Shown piece by piece: positions 17,028 to 26,584 of a stretch of DNA of 47,650 nt. The translations under genes were made by a program, and so were the position numbers. The notes under the pieces are model-generated. The model saw only the letters and a list, made by a program, of their open reading frames with translations, did no database searches and had not been told where the DNA came from. The first letter of the stretch is position 1. Every line of letters starts with the position of its first letter. The DNA is from Alphaproteobacteria bacterium (GTDB lineage: Bacteria; Pseudomonadota; Alphaproteobacteria; Bin95): assembly GCA_022825195.1 (NCBI GenBank), contig JAJDYL010000126.1, forward strand, positions 1-47,650, read 5' to 3'.

Positions 17028-19118
17028 TCACATGTTTGCAGCGGCCTCTTTCAGCGGCGTACCGCTCTCGGCAAGGCGCCGCAGGAGGGGCGCCGGGGCC
17101 CAGCGTTCGCCATAGCGCTGGTGCCACGCCGCGACCCGGCCATACACCTCTTTGACGCCTATGGTATCGGCCCAGTACATGAGCCCGCCGCGGTAACGCG
17201 GAAAGCCGAATCCGTAGAGCCACATCGTGTCCACTTCCACCGCGCGACCGGCGATTCCCTCCTCGATGATCCGGCAGGCCTCGTTGACGGAGGAGAACAG
17301 GAGCCGCCGGACGATCTCCTCATCGTCGAATTCCCGTTGCCCGATGCCCGAGTCGCCGGAAATACGCCGGATCAGCGCCGCTACCTCCGGGTCGGGGTGC
17401 GGGGTGCGGCTGCCGGGTTCGTAGCGGTACCAGCCGGCGCTCGTCTTCATGCCGAGTCGCCCCGCTTCTACCAGGGCGTCGGCGACCGGCAGCGGGCGGA
17501 CCGTCGGATCGGCTGCTTCCCTGCGCTTGCGCCCGGCATAGCCGATGTCGAGTCCGGCGAGGTCGCCGACCGCGAACGGCCCCATGGGATAGCCGAACTC
17601 GACCATCGCCCTGTCCACCTGCTCCGGCAGCGCCCCTTCCTCGAGCAGGATGACCATCTCGGTGTTGAACGGCGCGCGCGACCGGTTGGCGACGAACCCG
17701 TCGCAATTGCCGCAGACGACGCCCACCTTGGCGAGCCGCTTCGCCAGCGCCTGGACGGAAGCCAGCACTTCCTGCGAAGTCCGCTCGCCGCGCACGATCT
17801 CCAGAAGCTTCATGACATTGGCCGGGCTGAAGAAATGCGCGCCGGCAACATCCTCCGGCCGCGCCGTCGCGGCCGCGATCTCGTCGATATCCAGCGCGGA
17901 GGTGTTGGACAGCAGCAGCGCGCCCGGCTTCATCACCCGGTCCAGCGTCTCGAAGACCTCGCGCTTGACGCCGATGTCCTCGAACACCGCCTCGATCGCG
18001 ACATCGGCGTCCGCAATGGCCTCGTAGGTTTCGACCGGTTCGATCAGGGCGAGCCGCGCCGCCACGGCGGCCTCGTCGAGCGAGCCCCGCTCGACGCTGG
18101 CCGCATAGGTCCTGCCGATTCGCTCCATCCCCTGCGCGAGCGTCTCCGGGTCCTTGTCCATGATCTTCACCGGCAGGCCGGCATCGGCGCAGGCCATGGC
18201 GATCCCGCCGCCCATCGTGCCGGCGCCGACCACCGCCGCCGCCGCCACCGGACGGGCCGGCGTCCCGCGAGGCACATGCGGGGAGCGCTGCGCCTCCCGC
18301 TCGCCGAAGAACGCATGGCGCAGCGCCTTCGCCTCGTCGGAGTTCTCCAGCTCCTCGAACAGCGCCCGCTCCTGCCGGATACCCTCCTCGAAGGGCGTGG
18401 AGCAGGCGATCTCCACGCAGCGGATGCAATGCCAGGGGGCCTTCTGGTTGCGGGCGCGGCGGGCGATCTTCCGCCGCATCGCGTCGAAGATCCCGGGATC
18501 GTGCTCGGGGATTTCCCGCTCCGACAGTCTCGGCAGGACAGGCTCGCGCATCACCCGCATCGCAAAGGCGACGGCGGCGTCGCGCAGCTCCACTCCCTCC
18601 ACCAGCTCGTCCAGAATGCCGAGCTCCAGCGCTTCCGGCGCGGGCACATGGCGGCCCGAGACGATCATCTCGAGCGCAGCCTCCGGGCCGATCAGGCGCG
18701 GCAGGCGCTGCGTGCCGCCGCCACCCGGCAGGATGCCGATCAGGACTTCGGGCAGGCCCACCTTCGCGCCCGGCACGGCGATGCGGTAGTGGCAGCCGAG
18801 CGCGTTCTCCAGGCCGCCGCCGAGCGCATAGCCGTGTATCGCCGCCACGATCGGCTTGGGACTCGCCTCCAGCACGTCATGGGTGCGCCTTGTCGGCGTC
18901 GGGCGCCCCTTGCCGAAGCCGCGAATGTCGGCGCCGGCAATGAAGCTCCGCCCGGCGCCGATCAGCACCATGGCATGCACCTCCGGGTCGGCGACGCCGC
19001 GGTCCACCGCTTCCAGTATGCCCTCGCGCACGCCGGGCCCGAGCGCGTTCACCGGCGGATAGTCCACCGTGATGACGCCGACCGGTCCCTGCCTGGTGAA
19101 ATGGACGACTTCGGACAT
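17028..19118 (-). CDS. Bifunctional enoyl-CoA hydratase / 3-hydroxyacyl-CoA dehydrogenase (FadB-like)
   Basis: A 696-residue fusion for two consecutive beta-oxidation steps. The N-terminal crotonase domain (about 1-190) has catalytic Glu104 and Glu124 (GGGLENALGC, LPEVLIGILPGGGG). A linker leads to the NAD-binding 3-hydroxyacyl-CoA dehydrogenase domain with GAGTMGGG at 298-305, Ser/His/Glu including His428 and Glu440 (AHFFSPANVMKLLEIV), then two C-terminal helical domains (GNCDGFVANR, GFGFPRYRGGLMYW). It is the last gene of a minus-strand operon, 30 bases after the ketopantoate-reductase-like gene. GGAG precedes the ATG at 19118. Confidence 0.96.
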   Translation of the reverse strand: MSEVVHFTRQGPVGVITVDYPPVNALGPGVREGILEAVDRGVADPEVHAMVLIGAGRSFIAGADIRGFGKGRPTPTRRTHDVLEASPKPIVAAIHGYALGGGLENALGCHYRIAVPGAKVGLPEVLIGILPGGGGTQRLPRLIGPEAALEMIVSGRHVPAPEALELGILDELVEGVELRDAAVAFAMRVMREPVLPRLSEREIPEHDPGIFDAMRRKIARRARNQKAPWHCIRCVEIACSTPFEEGIRQERALFEELENSDEAKALRHAFFGEREAQRSPHVPRGTPARPVAAAAVVGAGTMGGGIAMACADAGLPVKIMDKDPETLAQGMERIGRTYAASVERGSLDEAAVAARLALIEPVETYEAIADADVAIEAVFEDIGVKREVFETLDRVMKPGALLLSNTSALDIDEIAAATARPEDVAGAHFFSPANVMKLLEIVRGERTSQEVLASVQALAKRLAKVGVVCGNCDGFVANRSRAPFNTEMVILLEEGALPEQVDRAMVEFGYPMGPFAVGDLAGLDIGYAGRKRREAADPTVRPLPVADALVEAGRLGMKTSAGWYRYEPGSRTPHPDPEVAALIRRISGDSGIGQREFDDEEIVRRLLFSSVNEACRIIEEGIAGRAVEVDTMWLYGFGFPRYRGGLMYWADTIGVKEVYGRVAAWHQRYGERWAPAPLLRRLAESGTPLKEAAANM

Positions 19119-19148
19119 GCCGTTCGCTCCCGCCGACGGTGCGGCGCC

Positions 19149-20132
19149 TTATAGCGGATAGGTGCCGGCCATGCGCGCCCTCAGGCGGACGAGCGCCAGC
19201 ACCGTGTCGATGGCCGGAGTCGCGACCTCCGCGCGCCGCCCCAGCTCGCTGACCGCGCCGACCAGCGCATCGATTTCCATCGGGCGGCCGCGCTCCAGGT
19301 CCTGGAGCATCGAGGTCTTGTGCGCGCCGACGCCGACCGCGCCTTCGAGCCGGCGCTCCAGCGGGATGCGGAAGCGCACGCCGAGCGCCTCGCCGACCGC
19401 CTGCCCCTCGCGCATCATCGCCTCGACCAGCCGGCGCACCTCGCTGTCCGAGCCGATTTCGGCGAGCGTCGCATGGGTAAGCGCCGATATCGGGTTGAAG
19501 CAGAGATTGCCCCAGAGCTTCACCCAGATCTCGTCGCGGATCCGGGGCCTGACGGGCGCGCGGAAGCCTGCCGCAATCAGCAGCCGGGAGAGCGCGGACG
19601 CCCGTTCGCTGCGCGTCCCGTCCGGTTCTCCGAGCGTGTATGCGTTGCCGTCGACATGGCGGCAGACGCCGGGCTCGACGATCTCCGCCGCCGGATAGAC
19701 GACGCAGCCGACGGCGCGCTCCGGCCCGAGCCCGCGCCACTGCGCGCCGCCCGGATCGACCGCTTCCACCGGCCCCGCGGGAAAACCCGTCCCGATGCCG
19801 TGGAAATACCACCAGGGAACCCCGTTCATCGCCGTCACGACCGCCGTGTCGGGCCCCAGCAGCGGACGCATCGCACCGACGACGCCCGGCGCCTGATGGG
19901 CCTTGAGCGTCACGATGACGAAATCCCGGACGCCCAGGTCCCCCGGGTCGTCGCTCGCCGCGACCGGCACCGTGAAATCCTCCTCGTCGGAGACGAAGCG
20001 CAGCCCGTTCGCCTGCAGAGCGGCGAGATGAGGGCCGCGCGCGATCAGGCCGACCTCCGCGTCGCCCTGCCGGATCAGCAGGGCGGCCAGGTGGCAGCCG
20101 ATCGCGCCCGCCCCGAAGATTGCGATCTTCAC
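19149..20132 (-). CDS. Ketopantoate reductase (PanE/ApbA) family protein
   Basis: A 327-residue NADPH-dependent reductase of the 2-dehydropantoate 2-reductase fold: Rossmann motif IFGAGAIGCHLAALL at the N-terminus, the VTLKAHQ segment, and the helical C-domain with IWVKLWGNLCFNPISALT, which carries the catalytic Lys and conserved Asn. Start GTG overlaps the acyl-CoA ligase stop by four bases. Its place between an acyl-CoA ligase and a FadB-type enzyme suggests a 2-oxo/2-hydroxy acid substrate in the same catabolic pathway rather than pantothenate synthesis. This is inference from context. Confidence 0.9.
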   Translation of the reverse strand: MKIAIFGAGAIGCHLAALLIRQGDAEVGLIARGPHLAALQANGLRFVSDEEDFTVPVAASDDPGDLGVRDFVIVTLKAHQAPGVVGAMRPLLGPDTAVVTAMNGVPWWYFHGIGTGFPAGPVEAVDPGGAQWRGLGPERAVGCVVYPAAEIVEPGVCRHVDGNAYTLGEPDGTRSERASALSRLLIAAGFRAPVRPRIRDEIWVKLWGNLCFNPISALTHATLAEIGSDSEVRRLVEAMMREGQAVGEALGVRFRIPLERRLEGAVGVGAHKTSMLQDLERGRPMEIDALVGAVSELGRRAEVATPAIDTVLALVRLRARMAGTYPL

Positions 20133-21658
20133 GGAGCGAGGCCGAGCTTCTCGGCGAGCCCGATGCGCTGCAGCTTGCCGGTCGCGCCCTTGGGTATCTC
20201 GTCCACGAAGACGATCCGCCGCGGCACCTTGAAATCGGCAAGGCGGGCGCCTGCAAATTCCTTCAGTTCCCGGTCGCTCGCATCGGCCCCTTCGGCCAGG
20301 ACGATGGCGGCAGCCACCTCTTCCCCGAGCGTCCTGTGCGGGACCGCGAAGGTCACGACCTGCTGGACGGCGGCGTGGTCCATCAACGCCTCGTCCACCT
20401 CGCGCGGCGATATCTTCTCGCCGCCCCGGTTGATGATCTCCTTGAGCCGCCCGGTAATCGTCAGATAGCCCGCACTGTCGATGATCCCCTGGTCGCCGGT
20501 GCGGAACCAGCCGTCCGAGAACGCGCTCTCATTGGCGTCGGGATTGTTCTCGTAGGCGGCCATGACGTTCGGCCCCCGGATGACCACCTCGCCGGTTTCG
20601 CCGGCCGGCAGCAGGCGGCCAGCCTCGTCCATGACGGCGACCTCCGGTCCTGCCGCCACGCCGACGGACCCGGCGCGCCGCTCGGCCGGCGGCAGCGGGT
20701 TGCTCGCCATCTGGTGCGCCGCCTCGGTCATGCCGTAGCTCTCGATCACCGGGCAGCGGAAGAGGGTCTCGAGTTCCCGCATCACCTGCGGCGGCAGGGA
20801 GGAAGAGGAAGAGCGCACGAACCGCAATTGCAGCGCGTCCGTCAGCGCGCTGTTCCGCCGGGACCGCGCCAGAATCGCCTGATGCATGGTCGGCACCGCG
20901 GAATACCAGGTGGGCCTTGCATCGGCGAACCACTCGAACACCCGGAAGGCATCGAATCCCGGCGTGCAATAGACGCTCGTTCCGGCGCGCATGGGCGCGA
21001 GCACGTTGGCGATCAGGCCGTGGATGTGGAAGAGCGGCATGATGTTCAGGCTGCGGTCCGCCGGCTCCAGGCGGAGCGTCTGCACGATATGCTCCGCCGA
21101 GGCGCAGATGTTCGCCTGGCTGAGCGGCACGATCTTCGGGCGCGAGGTCGTGCCGGAGGTGTGCAGCACGAGGGCTGTGTCGGCAGAGCCTGCATAGCCC
21201 TTCACCGGCGGGCTTTCGGCCCCCGTCCCTTCCGCAAGCAGGGAGAAGGCGCCGGCAGGCCGGTCCCCGCCGCCGACGAGGCGGAGTACCGGGACGTCCA
21301 GCCGCGCCGCCGCGGCCACCGCCGGCCCGTCCTCCGACTCGGCCACGACCAGCGCCCTGGCCGAGAGGTCCTCCAGGTAGAACCGGAATTCGTCCTCGCG
21401 GTAGGCCGGGTTGAGCGGCGCTACCGTCGCTCCGGCGCCGATAGACAGGAACGCCGCGGCCATTTCCGGGCCGTTGGGCAGCACCACCGCCACCCGGTCG
21501 TTGCGCCCGATTCCGAAGGCGTTGAGCGACGAGACGGTTTCGTCCGCCAGCCTGCCCAGCGTCCCGAAGGTCAGGGCCGCGCGGCCGGGCGCGGCCAGCG
21601 CAATGCGGTCTCCCGGGTGCGCCGCGATCAGGTCGGCGAGTGTGCAGGGCAGGTCCAT
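20129..21658 (-). CDS. AMP-dependent acyl-CoA ligase/synthetase
   Basis: A 509-residue adenylate-forming ligase that activates a carboxylic acid as acyl-AMP then acyl-CoA. The P-loop LHTSGTTSRPKIV (near 168), the YGMTEAAHQ aromatic/adenine motif, the GWFRTGDQG hinge region, and the C-terminal PKGATGK with catalytic Lys495 are all present. The SSSSSLPP segment is similar to the oxalyl-CoA/malonyl-CoA-synthetase-like branch. It starts 17 bases after the quinone-reductase-like gene and overlaps the next gene by four bases, so it is the second gene of the operon. The substrate is unknown; a short or dicarboxylic acid is possible. Confidence 0.93.
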   Translation of the reverse strand: MDLPCTLADLIAAHPGDRIALAAPGRAALTFGTLGRLADETVSSLNAFGIGRNDRVAVVLPNGPEMAAAFLSIGAGATVAPLNPAYREDEFRFYLEDLSARALVVAESEDGPAVAAAARLDVPVLRLVGGGDRPAGAFSLLAEGTGAESPPVKGYAGSADTALVLHTSGTTSRPKIVPLSQANICASAEHIVQTLRLEPADRSLNIMPLFHIHGLIANVLAPMRAGTSVYCTPGFDAFRVFEWFADARPTWYSAVPTMHQAILARSRRNSALTDALQLRFVRSSSSSLPPQVMRELETLFRCPVIESYGMTEAAHQMASNPLPPAERRAGSVGVAAGPEVAVMDEAGRLLPAGETGEVVIRGPNVMAAYENNPDANESAFSDGWFRTGDQGIIDSAGYLTITGRLKEIINRGGEKISPREVDEALMDHAAVQQVVTFAVPHRTLGEEVAAAIVLAEGADASDRELKEFAGARLADFKVPRRIVFVDEIPKGATGKLQRIGLAEKLGLAP

Positions 21659-21675
21659 ATGCGATCCTCGTTCGA

Positions 21676-22662
21676 TCAGGGCTCGACGACAACCGTGCCG
21701 AGCTTGTCGAGACTTTCCACCAGCTCATGCGCGGCGACGATCCCGTCCAGCGGGAATCGCGCCGCGACCGGAAACAGCCCCCCGCCGCCCGCCGCCCAGC
21801 GCGTCACGTCGCGTTGCGCCTGCCGGCGCGCTTCCAGGGGAATGCTGTTCAACACCACGAAGCGAAGGGTGGCGTTCAGGCCCATCAGGGCGCGCACGTC
21901 GATCTCCGGCTTCGGATTGCCGTCGCTGGCATAGACTGCAATGGCGCCGTTGCGCTTCAGCACGCCCATCGCGATGGCGAGATTGCCGCCGAAATCGACC
22001 TCGACGATCCGGTCCACGCCCTCGCCGGCGGTGAGCTCCCGCACCCGTGCGACGACATCCTCATGCCGGTAGTTGATCGCGGCATCGGCCCCGCCGGCGA
22101 GCGCATGCGCCGCCTTGGCCTCGCCGCTCACCGTCGCCAGCACGCGCGCGCCGCCCGATTTCGCAAGCTGCACGGCGTAGTGCCCGACCGCGCCGGCTCC
22201 CCCGGCCACCAGCACCGTCCGGCCCGCGACCGACCCGTCGGCGAATACGCAGCGATGCGCCGTCATGGCCGGAATGCCGAGCGTCGCCCCTTCCGCGAAT
22301 CCGAGGTCGTCGGGAAGCGCATGGACGAGCCCGGCATCGAGGGCGATATACTCCGCGGCCGTGCCGAACGCCCGGCCAAGCCGCTGGCCGTTGTAGAGCC
22401 AGACCCTGCGGCCGACCCAGGCGGGGTCCACCCCTGCGCCGACGCAGTCCACCGTGCCCGCGCCGTCGCTGTTCGGGGTCACCCGGTCGAACCGGTAGCC
22501 GTAGTCGCTCGTGCCCGCGCGCAGCTTCACATCGGCCGGGTTGACGCCCGACGCCGCGAGCCGGACGCGAAGCTCGCCCGGCCCCGCTTCCGGCGTCGGC
22601 ATCTCGCCGATTTCCAGTACCTCCCGCGCCGGTCCCTTGCGCTCGTACCAGGCCGCCCGCAT
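21676..22662 (-). CDS. Zinc-independent MDR, NADPH:quinone oxidoreductase-like
   Basis: A 328-residue medium-chain reductase of the quinone oxidoreductase/zeta-crystallin type. There are no zinc-binding Cys clusters. The NADPH motif is VLVAGGAGAVGHYAVQLA, near residue 138. The start MRAAWYERKGPAREVL matches the family and has an AGGGG ribosome site; an in-frame ATG 18 bases upstream is less likely. It is the first gene of a four-gene minus-strand operon with acyl-CoA ligase, PanE-like and FadB-like genes, and could reduce an enone or enoyl intermediate. Confidence 0.92.
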   Translation of the reverse strand: MRAAWYERKGPAREVLEIGEMPTPEAGPGELRVRLAASGVNPADVKLRAGTSDYGYRFDRVTPNSDGAGTVDCVGAGVDPAWVGRRVWLYNGQRLGRAFGTAAEYIALDAGLVHALPDDLGFAEGATLGIPAMTAHRCVFADGSVAGRTVLVAGGAGAVGHYAVQLAKSGGARVLATVSGEAKAAHALAGGADAAINYRHEDVVARVRELTAGEGVDRIVEVDFGGNLAIAMGVLKRNGAIAVYASDGNPKPEIDVRALMGLNATLRFVVLNSIPLEARRQAQRDVTRWAAGGGGLFPVAARFPLDGIVAAHELVESLDKLGTVVVEP

Positions 22663-22750
22663 CGATCCCCTCTCGCTCATCCTGCATCGCATGATTTAAT
22701 ACGCGCCCGCAAGAATTCGAGAGGCGCGCGACAATGGAGGCGGCAAGGCC

Positions 22751-23704
22751 ATGAAGCGGATCGTCTTTCTGGAGCGCAACTCCTTTCCGCCGGGCGTGCC
22801 CATCCGCAGGCCGGGTTTTCCGCATGAGTGGATCGAGTTCGAGGAGACCCGGCCGGACCAGGCGGCGGAAAGGCTGCGGGGCGCCCATGTCGCGGTCACG
22901 AACAAGTGCCGCATCGACGCCCCGGTGTTCGAGGCCGCGCCGACGCTGGAGCTGGTGGCGGTTTCGGCCACCGGCACCGACTGCGTGGACAAGGCAGCGG
23001 CGCGGGCGGCAGGTGTGCCGGTCACCAATGTCACCGGCTATGCCGCGGACAGCGTGGCGGAACATGCGCTCGCCCTGCTTCTGGCGCTCGCGCGGGCCGT
23101 GCCCGCCTACGACCGCGCCGTGGCCGAGGGCCGTTGGGCGAAGGCGCGCAGTTTCTGCCTGTTCGACTATCCGATCCTCGACCTCTCCGGGCGGCGTCTC
23201 GGCATCGTCGGCGCGGGCGTCATCGGGTCCGCCGTCGCCCAGAAGGCCGCCGCATTCGGCATGGAGCCGGTTCTCGCCGGGCGCAAGGGCGCGGCGCCGG
23301 GTCCCGGCCGCATCGCTTTCGGGGAGATGCTGGAGAGCGCCGACGCCATCTCCATCCATTGCCCGCTCAACGAGGAGACCCGCGGGCTGATCGGCCGGGC
23401 GGAGTTCGAGGCGATGGGCCGGCGGCCCTTCCTCGTCAACACGGCGCGCGGCGGCATCGTGGACGAGGCGGCGCTGGCCGATGCGCTCGACCGGGGGACG
23501 ATTCGGGGCGCGGCGTTCGACGTGGCCACGGTCGAGCCGCCGCCGGAAGGCCATCCCCTGCCGGCGCTTGCCGGGCGTCCCGATGTCATCGTCACTCCGC
23601 ATGTCGCCTGGGCGAGCGAGAGGGCCATGGCCGCCCTGGTGGAAGGCTTCGTTTCGGGACTGGAAGCCTGGGCGCGCGGCGAGGTGCGCAACCGCGTCGC
23701 TTGA
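22751..23704 (+). CDS. D-isomer 2-hydroxyacid dehydrogenase (hydroxypyruvate/glyoxylate reductase-like)
   Basis: A 317-residue NAD(P)-dependent enzyme interconverting 2-oxo acids and D-2-hydroxy acids. The nucleotide motif is GAGVIG at 154-159. The catalytic triad is Arg233 (NTARGGIVDE), Glu262 (ATVEPPP) and His284 (TPHVAWAS). N-terminal residues SATGTDCVD match glycerate dehydrogenase-like members. It is divergent from the quinone-reductase-like operon, with 88 bases between starts, so a shared regulatory region is likely. The M20 amidohydrolase and HAD genes follow in the same direction. Confidence 0.94.
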   Translation: MKRIVFLERNSFPPGVPIRRPGFPHEWIEFEETRPDQAAERLRGAHVAVTNKCRIDAPVFEAAPTLELVAVSATGTDCVDKAAARAAGVPVTNVTGYAADSVAEHALALLLALARAVPAYDRAVAEGRWAKARSFCLFDYPILDLSGRRLGIVGAGVIGSAVAQKAAAFGMEPVLAGRKGAAPGPGRIAFGEMLESADAISIHCPLNEETRGLIGRAEFEAMGRRPFLVNTARGGIVDEAALADALDRGTIRGAAFDVATVEPPPEGHPLPALAGRPDVIVTPHVAWASERAMAALVEGFVSGLEAWARGEVRNRVA

Positions 23705-23770
23705 CCCGGCGGGCGGCGTCGGGCGAAATCCGGTCCCCGTTTCCCTATCCATCGCAAGGCAGGGCCGTTC

Positions 23771-24952
23771 ATGCCGATCGTCAACCGCATAGCCGAGTTC
23801 CACGAGGAGATGACCGCCTGGCGGCGCGAGCTCCACATGTATCCCGAAACGGCGTTCGAGGAGGTGCGGACATCGGCCTTCGTCGCGGACAGGCTGAGGG
23901 AGTTCGGCGTGGACGCGGTGCATACGGGCATCGCGAAGACGGGCGTCGTCGCCGTGCTGCGGGGCCAGGGGGACAGCCAGCGCTCCGTCGCCATCCGCGC
24001 CGACATGGACGCGCTCGACATCGAGGAGGCCAACGATGTCGACTACAAGTCCCGCAATCCCGGCAAGATGCATGCCTGCGGCCATGACGGGCACACGACC
24101 ATGCTGCTGGGAGCCGCGAAATACCTTGCCGAGACGCGCAATTTCGACGGCACGGTGTATTTCGTCTTCCAGCCGGCGGAGGAGAACGAGGGCGGCGGGC
24201 GCGCCATGGTTGAGGACGGCCTGTTCGAGCGCTTCCCGGCGGACTCGGTGTACGGGATGCACAACTCCCCCGGCGTGCCGGTCGGGCGCTTCACCACCCG
24301 GGCCGGGCCGGCCATGGCGGGTTTCGACATTTTCGAGATCGAGATCGACGGCTACGGCACGCATGCCGCCCGGCCGCATCAGGGCGTGGACACGGTCGTC
24401 ATCCAGGCGCAGATCGTCACCGCGCTGCAGACCATCGCGAGCCGGTCCGTCAACGCCATCGACTCGGTCGTGCTGACGATCACCCAGGTCCACGGCGGCG
24501 ACACCTGGAACGTGATCCCGCAGAAGGTCGTGCTGCGCGGCACGGTCCGGGCGTTCAAGCCGGAGGTGCAGGACCTGACGGAAGCGCGCATGCGGCGCAT
24601 CTGCGACAGCATTGCCGAGGCCTTCGGCGCGACGGTCTCGGTGCGCTACGAGCGGCGCTACCCGCCCACGGTCAACGATCCGAAGCATGTCGACATTGCC
24701 GCCGATGTCGCGGCCGATGTGTTCGGCGCCGGCAATGTGAGCACGGACGCGCCGCCCGGCATGGGCTCGGAGGACTTCTCCTTCATGCTGAACGCCAGGC
24801 CGGGCGCCTATGTGCGCATCGGCAACGGCGCGGAAGGCGAGCATGGCGGCGTGGTCGTCCACAACCCGCATTACGACTTCAACGACGAGGCCCTGCCCTG
24901 GGGCGCGACCTACTGGTCGCGGCTGGTCGAGACGGTGCTGGTCCGCGCATGA
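23771..24952 (+). CDS. M20-family metal-dependent amidohydrolase (hippurate hydrolase-like)
   Basis: A 393-residue M20D aminoacylase-like enzyme that would hydrolyse an N-acyl amino acid such as hippurate or an N-acetyl amino acid. Metal-site motifs in order are RADMDALDI, MHACGHDGH (near residues 97-105), QPAEENEGGG, YGMHN and, at the C-terminus, GMGSEDFSFML. The lid domain has GTHAARPHQGVD. It starts 66 bases after the 2-hydroxyacid dehydrogenase and overlaps the HAD gene by four bases (ATGA). Confidence 0.95.
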   Translation: MPIVNRIAEFHEEMTAWRRELHMYPETAFEEVRTSAFVADRLREFGVDAVHTGIAKTGVVAVLRGQGDSQRSVAIRADMDALDIEEANDVDYKSRNPGKMHACGHDGHTTMLLGAAKYLAETRNFDGTVYFVFQPAEENEGGGRAMVEDGLFERFPADSVYGMHNSPGVPVGRFTTRAGPAMAGFDIFEIEIDGYGTHAARPHQGVDTVVIQAQIVTALQTIASRSVNAIDSVVLTITQVHGGDTWNVIPQKVVLRGTVRAFKPEVQDLTEARMRRICDSIAEAFGATVSVRYERRYPPTVNDPKHVDIAADVAADVFGAGNVSTDAPPGMGSEDFSFMLNARPGAYVRIGNGAEGEHGGVVVHNPHYDFNDEALPWGATYWSRLVETVLVRA

Positions 24953-25665
24953 GGCTCCGCGATTTCGACGCTCTCAGCTTCGATTGCTACGGTACGCTGA
25001 TCGACTGGGAGACCGGCATTCTCGACGCCTGGCGCCCCTGGGCCGCGCGGGAAGGCGTCGAGGCCGCGGACGGCGCCGTGCTCGAACGGTTCGCCGCCAA
25101 CGAGTCCCGGCAGCAGGCGGAAACGCCCGGCCTGCCCTATCCCGAGGTCCTGGCGCGGACCTTCATGGCGATGGGCGCGGATTTCGGACGCGCGCCCGTC
25201 GAGGCCGAAGCGGTTGCGTTCGGCCGCTCCGTGCCCGACTGGCCCGCTTTCCCCGACAGCGCCGAATCGCTGGCCTATCTGGGGCAGCACTACGAACTGA
25301 TCGTGCTGTCGAATGTGGACCGGGAGAGCTTCTCTGCGTCGGCCGAGCGCCTGCAAACGCGGTTCGATGCGGTTTTCACCGCGCAGGACATCGGCTCCTA
25401 CAAGCCGGCGGCGGCGAATTTCGAGGCGCTGATCGGCGGGCTCGCCGCGCGGGGCATCGCGAAGGCGCGCCTGCTGCACACCGCCCAGTCGCTCTTCCAC
25501 GACCATGTGCCGGCCGCTGCGGCCGGGCTCGCCACCTGCTGGATCGACCGGCGCAAGGGCCGGGCGGGCTGGGGCGCCACCATGCCGCCGCCCGCGGAGG
25601 TGCAGGTGGATTTCCATTTCGGCTCGATGGCCGAGCTGGTCGAGGCGCATCGCCGCGAAGCTTAA
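24949..25665 (+). CDS. HAD-superfamily haloacid dehalogenase type II-like hydrolase
   Basis: A 238-residue HAD hydrolase. Motif I is SFDCYGTLIDWE with nucleophile Asp12. Motif II is VLSNVD, and motif III Lys is in DIGSYKPAAANFE. The pattern (Asp-x-Tyr, YKP) resembles L-2-haloacid dehalogenases, which release halide and yield D-2-hydroxy acids, but many such proteins are phosphatases. The C-terminal half has HTAQSLFHDHVPA, in place of the usual H-x-x-D loop. It overlaps the M20 gene by four bases. A link with the 2-hydroxyacid dehydrogenase two genes upstream is attractive but unproven. Confidence 0.88.
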   Translation: MRLRDFDALSFDCYGTLIDWETGILDAWRPWAAREGVEAADGAVLERFAANESRQQAETPGLPYPEVLARTFMAMGADFGRAPVEAEAVAFGRSVPDWPAFPDSAESLAYLGQHYELIVLSNVDRESFSASAERLQTRFDAVFTAQDIGSYKPAAANFEALIGGLAARGIAKARLLHTAQSLFHDHVPAAAAGLATCWIDRRKGRAGWGATMPPPAEVQVDFHFGSMAELVEAHRREA

Positions 25666-25720
25666 CCCCGGCCCCGGCCGGGGCTACAATCCGGCTGGAG
25701 GCCAAAGGGGTGCGTGCGTC

Positions 25721-26557
25721 ATGCTCAAGAGCATAGTGGTGGCGGTGGATGCGTCGCCGTCCAGCGTGGAGGCGGAGAAGCTGGCGCTTTCCATTGCCGC
25801 CCACCACGGCTCGCGGCTCGTCGGGATCGGCGTGCTCGATACGCCGTTCTTCACCGCGCCCATGATCCGGCCGATAGGCGCCGGCGCTTACAAGGAGCAC
25901 CGCGACGAAACGCTGGTCGAGGCCGCGCGCCAGAGGCTCGATGCGCGGCTGAAGGAGTTCGAGGCCGCCTGCGCGTCCGCCGGGGCGGCCTGCGAAGCCG
26001 TCGAGGCGGAAGGCGTGCCGCACACGCTCATCGAAGCGGAGGCGGACCGTCACGACCTCATCGTGATCGGGCGCGAGACCAACTTCCACGGCGTCGAGAA
26101 GCACGACATCGCCGAAGTCGTCCAGCGCCTGCTGCGCGACAATCCGCGGCCGGTGGTCATGGTGCCCCCCGCGCCGCAAACGGGCGGACGGGTCGTCATC
26201 GCCTTCGACGGCAGCCGCGAGTCCTCGCGCGCCATGCACATGTACATCCTGCTGGGCCTCGCCAGGGAGCAGGAGCCGCATGTCGTCAGCATCGCCGCGA
26301 ACCGGGCCGAGGCCGCCGCCATCGCCGCAAGGGGGGCGGACCTGTTCCGGTCCCACGGCTTTGCCGCCGAAGCGCACGGCGTCGCCGCGCACGGCAGTCC
26401 CGCAGACGCCATCCTTTCGCATGTCGAGTCCATGAACGCCGGCATGCTCGTCATGGGCGCTTTCGGACGCCACAGCTTCGTCCGCAATATCCTGGTCGGC
26501 TCCGCCACCCGCCGCCTGCTGCACGACTGCCCGGCGCCCGTCTTCGTGCACCACTGA
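25721..26557 (+). CDS. Tandem universal stress protein (two UspA domains)
   Basis: A 278-residue protein of two UspA-like domains. Domain 1 (1-about 145) begins SIVVAVDASPSSVEAEKLAL and ends with DLIVIGRETN and an RPVVMVPP strand. Domain 2 (about 152-278) begins VVIAFDGSRESSRAM and ends with the ATP-binding GAFGRHSFVRNILVGS loop (G-2x-G-9x-G-S pattern), so only the second domain appears competent for ATP. The ATG at 25721 follows AAAGGGG at long spacing. A self-complementary 14-bp GC palindrome lies upstream at 25671-25684, just after the HAD stop. Confidence 0.9.
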   Translation: MLKSIVVAVDASPSSVEAEKLALSIAAHHGSRLVGIGVLDTPFFTAPMIRPIGAGAYKEHRDETLVEAARQRLDARLKEFEAACASAGAACEAVEAEGVPHTLIEAEADRHDLIVIGRETNFHGVEKHDIAEVVQRLLRDNPRPVVMVPPAPQTGGRVVIAFDGSRESSRAMHMYILLGLAREQEPHVVSIAANRAEAAAIAARGADLFRSHGFAAEAHGVAAHGSPADAILSHVESMNAGMLVMGAFGRHSFVRNILVGSATRRLLHDCPAPVFVHH

Positions 26558-26584
26558 CCGCAGGCCCGCGCCGGACCGGCGGGT

